Shown here: in pieces, positions 13,057 to 16,953 of the stretch
Numbering within the stretch: the first letter of the stretch is position 1
How the letters are laid out: the number at the start of each line of letters is the position of its first letter
NCBI GenBank assembly: GCA_026985615.1
Contig: JALSQD010000019.1
Coordinates: 1 to 16,953 of the forward strand
Source: Thermaceae bacterium
GTDB lineage: Bacteria > Deinococcota > Deinococci > Deinococcales > Marinithermaceae
DNA length: 16,953 bases
Direction of reading: 5' to 3'
The notes under the pieces: model-generated
Told to the model about the DNA's origin: nothing
The model's input: the letters and a program-made list of their open reading frames with translations, nothing else
Database searches by the model: none
Position numbers and translations under genes: made by a program

Positions 13057-14583
13057 TCAGAAGAGCGCGCGCACCCAGGGGAAGAACCCGGCCAGCCAGG
13101 CCAGCACCCCCAGGACGAGCCAGCCCACGATCACCGGCCACAGCCCGGCGAAGCGGTTCTTTACCGCCAGGAGCACGGCTGCGGCGGCCCACCAGAAGAG
13201 CACCGGCGAGAACCAGACGAGACCGCCCAGGAGCACGGTAAAGGCGGGAGCCAGGCCAGCACCGTAGCGCAGCCGGTAGCTCTCGAAGGCGCGCAGGCGC
13301 AACATCGGCTCGGCCAGGGCCACAGCGGCCAGCGTCAGCGCGCCCAGCGGCGCGAGCGGGTTGAAGGGGAAAGCGTTCAGTGGCAGCGCCCGACCGAGCC
13401 AAACGTAGCCCAGCAGCAGCGCAAGCAACAGCAAGCCCACCCACAACCCCTCGATGCGGTTCTCCTCGCGCCCCAGCGGCGAGGGCGCGTCCTCGCTTTC
13501 GGGATTGAGGGCGCTCCAGCCGACCACGCCCATCCCCAGCGCCAGGGACAGGTAGAAGACAGGGCGCACCACGTCGCGCTGCACCGGCGTAAAGGCCGCC
13601 AGCCAGTTGTGGTAGAGGTACCAGCCCGTGGCCGCAGCCACGGCGGCAGCTAGGATCCAGACCAGGAGGACCGCCCCATAGACGCGCCCCACCCCCCAGG
13701 TGGTGTCGGCGCTCAGCTCAAGCGTGCTAATCGGCTCGATGCGGCTCTCGCCGTAGCGGTGCAGCCCCACGAACACGACCAGACCCAGCAGCCACAGCCA
13801 GGAGGCGCGCAGGAAGGCGCCCAGGAGGTTGACCCGGCCCGAAAGCTGCGCGAGCGCCAGCCCGCCGCGGCGGGTGTCGCCCATGCCGTAGTAGACCGCA
13901 GCCAAAGTCGAGAGGGCCTCGTCGTAGCGAGGGTCGGTGCTAGGTAGCTCGTCGAGCGACCGCTCGAGCACCGCGGCCGCCTCGGGCAGACGCCCCGCGC
14001 TCCACAACAGGCGGCCCTTCAGGGGGAGCAGGCGCGGGTCCTCGACCTCGCCCAGCTCCTCGAGCGCCTGCCGCGGCCGGCCCAGGCGCTCGAGCAGAAG
14101 CACCGCGTCGAAACGGGCCTCGTCCACGCCCAGGAGCGCGGCCTCGCGGTAGGCCTCCAGCGCCTCGTTGAAGCGCCCCAGTTGTTCCAGGGCACGCCCC
14201 TTGATCCACACCGCCTCGGGTCCGGGAGTGTGGGCCACCCGGGCGAGCGCCTCCGCGGGGCGGCCCCGGGCGAGCAGGTAGCGCGCCTCGAGCGTGCGGG
14301 TGGTCAGGTCGTCGGGGGCAAGCTGCCCCAGGCGCTCGAGCAGGTCGGCGGCGGCTTCGAGGTCCCCCTGGTCCAGGTGGATGCGCAACAGCAGCTTGAG
14401 CGCCGGCACGTACTTGGGATCGGCCACCAGGGAAAGCTCGCAGGCCGCACGGGCGCCGTCGAGCACCTGTTCCTGGTAGAGGGTGCGGCACTGATCGTAG
14501 TACCCCACGGGGCCGGGGTTGAACTGCGCCCAGCCGATGGCCAGCAAGAACCCCAGCGTACCCAGGATCCAACGCAAACGCAT
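13057..14583 (-). CDS. TPR-containing multi-pass membrane protein
   Basis: A 508-residue protein. A signal sequence (about 1-19, ending IGWAQ) leads into a TPR-like helical region (about 25-250), with repeated pairs such as YVPALKLLLRIHLDQGDLEA and FNEALEAYREAALLG. This is followed by about seven or eight membrane segments from residue 260 to the C-terminus. TPR solenoids mediate protein contacts; with an N-terminal signal this one would face the periplasm. I do not know a named family with this exact layout. The ATG at 14583 has TAGAGT six bases upstream. It heads the operon with the SAM hydrolase and is divergent from a second, secreted TPR protein. A scaffold or assembly role is a guess from the architecture. 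Confidence 0.82.
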   Translation of the reverse strand: MRLRWILGTLGFLLAIGWAQFNPGPVGYYDQCRTLYQEQVLDGARAACELSLVADPKYVPALKLLLRIHLDQGDLEAAADLLERLGQLAPDDLTTRTLEARYLLARGRPAEALARVAHTPGPEAVWIKGRALEQLGRFNEALEAYREAALLGVDEARFDAVLLLERLGRPRQALEELGEVEDPRLLPLKGRLLWSAGRLPEAAAVLERSLDELPSTDPRYDEALSTLAAVYYGMGDTRRGGLALAQLSGRVNLLGAFLRASWLWLLGLVVFVGLHRYGESRIEPISTLELSADTTWGVGRVYGAVLLVWILAAAVAAATGWYLYHNWLAAFTPVQRDVVRPVFYLSLALGMGVVGWSALNPESEDAPSPLGREENRIEGLWVGLLLLALLLGYVWLGRALPLNAFPFNPLAPLGALTLAAVALAEPMLRLRAFESYRLRYGAGLAPAFTVLLGGLVWFSPVLFWWAAAAVLLAVKNRFAGLWPVIVGWLVLGVLAWLAGFFPWVRALF

Positions 14584-14589
14584 ACATAA

Positions 14590-14595
14590 ACTCTA
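14590..14595 (-). promoter_or_regulatory. Leaderless-type -10 box of the TPR membrane protein
   Basis: On the minus strand TAGAGT is followed by six bases (TTATGT) and the ATG at 14583. No Shine-Dalgarno sequence is present between them. Confidence 0.5.
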
Positions 14596-14632
14596 GCACG
14601 CCCCCGCCCGCGGGCCAGGGCAGGCCCCCTGC

Positions 14633-14638
14633 TAGAAT
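14633..14638 (+). promoter_or_regulatory. -10 box of the secreted TPR protein gene
   Basis: TAGAAT is followed by a leader of about 26 nt carrying TGGAGGTGA (14654-14662), and the ATG at 14665. In contrast to several neighbours, this gene therefore has a normal ribosome site. No clear -35 is visible in the GC-rich sequence upstream. Confidence 0.5.
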
Positions 14639-14664
14639 GAGCGCGTCGAACCCTGGAGGTGACC

Positions 14665-15348
14665 ATGAAAAACCTGTTCGTCGTTGCGCTCGCCCTCCTC
14701 ACCGCCGTGGCCCTGGCGAACCCCGCGACCCTGATCGACGAGGGGCGCTTCCAAGAGGCCTATCAGGAAGCGCTCGACCTCGGCACGCCCGAAGGCTACG
14801 CCCTCGCCGCCAAGGCCGCCAGCTACTTCGCCGGCTACAAGGCCACGACTGACAAGGACAAGGAAACCTGGTACACCAAGGCCGAGCAGGCCGCCAAGAA
14901 GGCGATCGAGGCCGACCCGAACTATCCCGAAGGCTACTTCGAACTCGCCCGCGCCCAGGGGCGGCTGGCCCAGTTCCGCGGCATCCTCGCCAGCCTCAAC
15001 CTGGCCAGCTCGGTGCGCGACAACCTCAAGAAGACCCTGGCGCTCGACCCCAACCACGACGCCGCCATGGTGGCCCTAGCCATCTGGAACCTCGAGCTCG
15101 CGCAGAAGGGCGTGGGCTGGATGTACGGCGCCAGCATCAAGCGGGTGGAGCCGCTCTTCCAGAAGGCGATCGCCCTCAACCCCACGGCCATCGCCCACAG
15201 GCTCGAGTACGGCTCGGCGCTGATCCGGCTCAAAAAGCCCGACGCCGCCCGCGAGCAGCTACAAAAGGCGCTGGAGCTCCCCGCCAAGACCTGGGTGGAC
15301 CGCGCCGACCAGGAAAAGGCGCGCAAGCTCCTCACCGAACTGCGCTAA
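14665..15348 (+). CDS. Secreted TPR-repeat protein
   Basis: A 227-residue protein with a classic signal peptide (MKNLFVVALALLTAVALA, cleavage probably after Ala18) and then TPR-type helices. Clear repeats include KKAIEADPNYPEGYFELARA, KKTLALDPNHDAAMVALAIW and QKAIALNPTAIAHRLEYGSA, each with the x-L/I-x-P-x-x consensus turn. No lipobox is present, so it is predicted to be periplasmic or in the cell envelope. The ATG at 14665 is chosen over the GTG at 14659 because GGAGGT covers 14655-14660. It is divergent from the TPR membrane protein, with 81 bp between them, and may interact with it. The 3' end overlaps the following minus-strand gene by CTAA. Its partner is unknown. Confidence 0.88.
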   Translation: MKNLFVVALALLTAVALANPATLIDEGRFQEAYQEALDLGTPEGYALAAKAASYFAGYKATTDKDKETWYTKAEQAAKKAIEADPNYPEGYFELARAQGRLAQFRGILASLNLASSVRDNLKKTLALDPNHDAAMVALAIWNLELAQKGVGWMYGASIKRVEPLFQKAIALNPTAIAHRLEYGSALIRLKKPDAAREQLQKALELPAKTWVDRADQEKARKLLTELR

Positions 15349-16166
15349 CCCCGCGAACTCCGGCCGAGGCGCTCGATCCGGCCCGCGACCGCCAGCACAC
15401 GGTCGAGGCTGATCTCGGGCACCTCGGCAAAGTTTTGCAGGTAGCCGCGCACGAAGGCCCCGGCCTCGGTGGGCACCCCAGCGCGACCGCAAACGATGGC
15501 CGCCACCGCGCCGGCCTCGAAGCGGCCGCTGATGTCGTCGGCGGGCGGACGCGCCTCCGCCCCGCAAGCGTCGCAGGGACCCAGGTGGCCGAGCAGGAAG
15601 CGCGCCAGCTCGTAGATCAGCGTGGCGTACTGGCCCTCCAGCGTCCCCGCCTCCAAACTCAGCGTAAAGACGGCGTCCCCCTCACCCCGGCGCAGCCGCC
15701 CCCGCGGCTCGGGGCCGAAGAGCGGCCCCACCACCTCCACCCCCAGCCGCCGGGCCTGTTCCACGGTGGCGCGCAGCCGCGCGGCCGGCGAATCCACCTC
15801 GTGCTCCACCGCTGCGACCGGGGCCCCCTCGGTCTCGGCCACGTCGAAGACGAACCTCAACGGTCCACCGGGGTGCAACAGCAGCGCCGGCTGCGCCCCC
15901 TCGCGCACCCTTCGGCCCAGCGCCTGCCACTCCGCGGCGGTGCGCACCTCGTGGGCGCCGGGTTTTTGCAGGTGCAAGAGCGCGGCGTTGTAGGGCGAAA
16001 GCCCGCGCATGCGAATCACGAAGTCGAGCAGACGCCCGAAAGCCGCGCTCGCGCGGTAACGGCGCGCCACCGCGCCCAGCTCGTCGAAGGCGCGCAGCTC
16101 GGCCAGCCGATCGGGGTACTCACCCGCGCTCGGCGACCACTCGGGAAACAACGGACTCTGGTGCAC
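15345..16166 (-). CDS. ImmA/IrrE-like protein with apparently lost zinc site
   Basis: A 273-residue cytoplasmic protein. Its layout resembles ImmA/IrrE-type bacterial proteins that have an ArdC-like N-terminal region: SPYNAALLHLQKPGA (57-71), EWQALGRRVREGAQPALLL (79-97) and RFVFDVAETEG (104-114). Towards the C-terminus these proteins have HELAH...GHLG, then FEAEAVA. Here the first reads YELARFLLGHLG (185-196) and the second FEAGAVAAIVCGRAG (216-230). The two histidines and the third-ligand glutamate are thus replaced by Tyr, Arg and Gly. CDAC (198-201) follows and could be a small metal or redox site. The ending EISLDRVLAVAGRIERLGR is also family-like. Family assignment is from memory of the consensus. 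The GTG at 16166 follows GGAGAGGAA. It lies 18 bp after the arsC-like gene. Confidence 0.65.
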   Translation of the reverse strand: MHQSPLFPEWSPSAGEYPDRLAELRAFDELGAVARRYRASAAFGRLLDFVIRMRGLSPYNAALLHLQKPGAHEVRTAAEWQALGRRVREGAQPALLLHPGGPLRFVFDVAETEGAPVAAVEHEVDSPAARLRATVEQARRLGVEVVGPLFGPEPRGRLRRGEGDAVFTLSLEAGTLEGQYATLIYELARFLLGHLGPCDACGAEARPPADDISGRFEAGAVAAIVCGRAGVPTEAGAFVRGYLQNFAEVPEISLDRVLAVAGRIERLGRSSRG

Positions 16167-16184
16167 GGCGACGGTTCCTCTCCG

Positions 16185-16652
16185 TCATTCTACGTCCGCC
16201 GCCCTCAGCAGCTCGGCCTCACCGGGCCAGCGCCCCGCCGCCAGCGCCAGCGTCAGCGCCATGCTCACGCGCCCCGCGGCGTCGCGCACCCGCCGCCACT
16301 CGGCCAGCTCCCGGCCTGACGGGTCGGGCAGCCCCACGTGCAGCCGGCGCGTGCGCGCCGGGTAGGCCGGGCAGGCCTCCGCGGCGGCGTCGCAAACGGT
16401 GAGCACCAGGTCGAAGTTCCAGGGGTCGGACAGCTCGAAGAGCGCCTTGGAGCGGTGGCCGGTGAGGTCCACGCCCACCTCGGCCATCACCCGCACGGCC
16501 TCGGGCTTGACCCGGGTGCGCTCGGTGCCCGCCGACCAGACCTCGGCCGCCACGCCCGCCTCGGCCAGGTGCCGCCGCAACCAGCCCTCCATCATCTGGC
16601 TGCGTGCGGAGTTGTGGGTGCAGAGTACGAGCAGGCGCAGGGCGGGCTTCAC
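16185..16652 (-). CDS. arsC: Thioredoxin-type arsenate reductase / low-molecular-weight protein phosphatase
   Basis: A 155-residue protein with the low-molecular-weight phosphatase P-loop CTHNSARS (Cys11 and Arg17) near the N-terminus and the general acid Asp110 in GLPDPSG. Cys87 and Cys94 in LTVCDAAAEACP have the seven-residue spacing of the redox pair in thioredoxin-coupled ArsC enzymes, where the three cysteines pass the disulfide to the surface. Reduction of arsenate to arsenite is therefore expected. No arsR, arsB or acr3 gene is next to it. The start is a GTG at 16652 after a weak GATGAGGG. Gene order places it just downstream of the tRNA-Thr terminator, and upstream of and probably co-transcribed with the ImmA/IrrE-like gene. 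A pure tyrosine phosphatase is less likely because of the Cys pair. Confidence 0.92.
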   Translation of the reverse strand: MKPALRLLVLCTHNSARSQMMEGWLRRHLAEAGVAAEVWSAGTERTRVKPEAVRVMAEVGVDLTGHRSKALFELSDPWNFDLVLTVCDAAAEACPAYPARTRRLHVGLPDPSGRELAEWRRVRDAAGRVSMALTLALAAGRWPGEAELLRAADVE

Positions 16653-16690
16653 GCCCTCATCATCGCAGAGCCGCGTCAGGAAAGTTTCAC

Positions 16691-16718
16691 GAAAAGGAAA
16701 GGACGGCCGCAGCCGTCC
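16691..16718 (-). terminator. Intrinsic terminator downstream of tRNA-Thr
   Basis: The minus strand reads GGACGGC, a 4-nt loop, GCCGTCC (16701-16718) and then TTTCCTTTTC (16691-16700). The 7-bp stem begins 5 nt after the encoded CCA end of the tRNA. Confidence 0.8.
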
Positions 16719-16723
16719 GGATT

Positions 16724-16798
16724 TGGAGCCAGCGGCCGGATTTGAACCGGCGACCTACCGCTTACGAGGCGGTTGCTCTACCGCTGAGCTACGCTGGC
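16724..16798 (-). tRNA. tRNA-Thr (anticodon CGT)
   Basis: A complete 75-nt cloverleaf with encoded CCA (16724-16726). The acceptor stem is GCCAGCG with CGCTGGC, the discriminator base is U, the D stem is GCTC/GAGC, the anticodon stem is ACCGC/GCGGT around the loop CTCGTAA, and the T arm is GCCGG-TTCAAAT-CCGGC. The anticodon CGT at 16764-16766 reads the codon ACG, a threonine codon expected to be common at this GC content. It has its own promoter and terminator and no sign of truncation. Confidence 0.97.
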
Positions 16799-16809
16799 GC
16801 GCAGCAAGC

Positions 16810-16953
16810 CTAAGTATAGGCAATCGCGCCGCCGACTGTCCACAAACTGTAATCGGTCAACACATCTGAGACTCTTTGGGGGACCGACTCCTCTTGCATC
16901 ATAGCCAGGAACTCCAGGGGCGACAGGCCGTTCAGGGCTCGGTGCGGCCTCCT
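16810..16953 (-). CDS. Transposase, C-terminal end (rve/IS3- or IS481-type), cut by window edge
   Basis: The last 47 codons of a minus-strand reading frame. They start RRPHRALNGLSPLEFLAMMQ, the typical end of the DDE integrase-core (rve) transposases of IS3/IS481-like elements (consensus RPHxALxxLTPxEF), followed by EESVPQRVSDVLTDYS. The frame stays open past the likely IS terminus and stops at TAG (16810-16812), in the tRNA promoter region. The final residues WTVGGAIAYT are thus probably host-encoded. The catalytic residues lie outside the window. The exact family needs the rest of the gene. Transcription of this gene would continue into tRNA-Thr on the same strand. Confidence 0.8.
   Translation of the reverse strand, partial: RRPHRALNGLSPLEFLAMMQEESVPQRVSDVLTDYSLWTVGGAIAYT
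16813..16842 (-). promoter_or_regulatory. Probable promoter of tRNA-Thr, with its -35 at the IS end
   Basis: On the minus strand TATACT (16813-16818) lies 14 nt before the tRNA 5' end. A -35-like TGGACA (16837-16842) is 18 bp further upstream and coincides with the proposed terminus of the insertion sequence. Confidence 0.6.
16837..16953 (-). mobile_element. Insertion sequence, 3' end (boundary tentative)
   Basis: The element contains the transposase end described for this strand. TGTCCACAAACTG at 16837-16849 has the TGT opening common in terminal inverted repeats of IS3/IS481-type elements, so the boundary is placed at 16837. The other end and any target duplication lie outside the window, so the boundary is an inference. 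Confidence 0.55.

Noticed and set aside
12457..13653. A 398-codon plus-strand frame opposite the SAM hydrolase and TPR membrane genes.
   Set aside because: The product is His/Gln/Gly-rich and without motifs. The minus-strand frames contain full family signatures, so this is antisense noise.
127..15207. Abundant CTCGAG sites as a sign of a defence-related methylation or uptake motif.
   Set aside because: In the genes checked the sites mostly fall in the Leu-Glu frame, and no restriction or methylase gene is present. Codon-pair bias explains them more simply.
16185..16652. The arsC-like gene as part of a transferred arsenic-resistance island next to the IS.
   Set aside because: No arsR, arsenite pump or other resistance gene is present and its base composition looks like that of its neighbours.
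1..16953. CRISPR arrays, tandem repeats, prophage genes or a toxin-antitoxin pair.
   Set aside because: No regularly spaced direct repeats were seen. The small genes (CDGSH protein, 118-residue protein, receiver) have clear or distinct features that do not fit toxins or antitoxins.

Overview
The window looks like chromosome of a GC-rich bacterium of the Deinococcota, most likely the Thermales (an Oceanithermus/Marinithermus-like lineage). This is an inference from the very high GC, the dense packing of short-gap and overlapping genes, frequent GTG/TTG starts, several genes whose -10 box lies only 5-7 nt before the start codon (a leaderless-mRNA pattern common in this phylum), and the mix of families. 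No rRNA or species marker is present. There are 22 protein genes (two cut by the window edges), one tRNA, two good intrinsic terminators and the end of one insertion sequence. No intergenic stretch exceeds 300 bp, and none was seen that could hide a large unannotated gene.

Left part (1-5840): the N-terminal half of an S9-type peptidase (minus strand) is divergent from a tightly coupled operon of a YtrA-type GntR regulator, an ABC ATPase, an ABC-2 permease and a small membrane protein with four cysteines (1078-3380). A perfect inverted repeat over the -10 region is the likely YtrA operator. A strong terminator separates this operon from glucose-6-phosphate isomerase, which is followed, with 4-nt overlaps, by an alpha/beta hydrolase and a 69-residue CDGSH iron-sulfur protein.

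Middle part (5837-11522): a GNAT acetyltransferase and a membrane-anchored PIG-L/LmbE-type deacetylase are transcribed divergently from overlapping -10 boxes. A small unknown acidic protein (minus) is divergent from a signalling cluster. That cluster consists of a lipoprotein with an apparent sulfite-oxidase-type (molybdopterin-binding) fold, overlapped by a membrane sensor histidine kinase (plus), and facing them on the minus strand a single-domain response regulator preceded by an HD-GYP-like phosphohydrolase. Together they could form one signalling chain with a nucleotide-second-messenger output. A rhomboid protease lies upstream of the HD gene.

Right part (11555-16953): SurE nucleotidase converges on an SAM hydrolase (DUF62 family), which follows a TPR-plus-membrane protein. 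A secreted TPR protein is divergent from the latter and converges on a gene resembling ImmA/IrrE-type metallopeptidases whose zinc ligands appear to be lost. That gene lies behind a thioredoxin-type arsenate reductase/low-molecular-weight phosphatase. Then come a tRNA-Thr(CGT) with its own terminator and the 3' end of an rve-type transposase whose terminus lies next to, or within, the tRNA promoter.

The most striking structural pattern is that all five convergent gene pairs overlap by exactly four bases at their stop codons (CTAG, CTAG, TTAG, CTAA, CTAA), leaving no room for terminators between them. The most interesting biological candidates are the lipoprotein/kinase/regulator/HD cluster, the zinc-site-less ImmA/IrrE-like protein and the cysteine-rich membrane protein of the YtrA operon.
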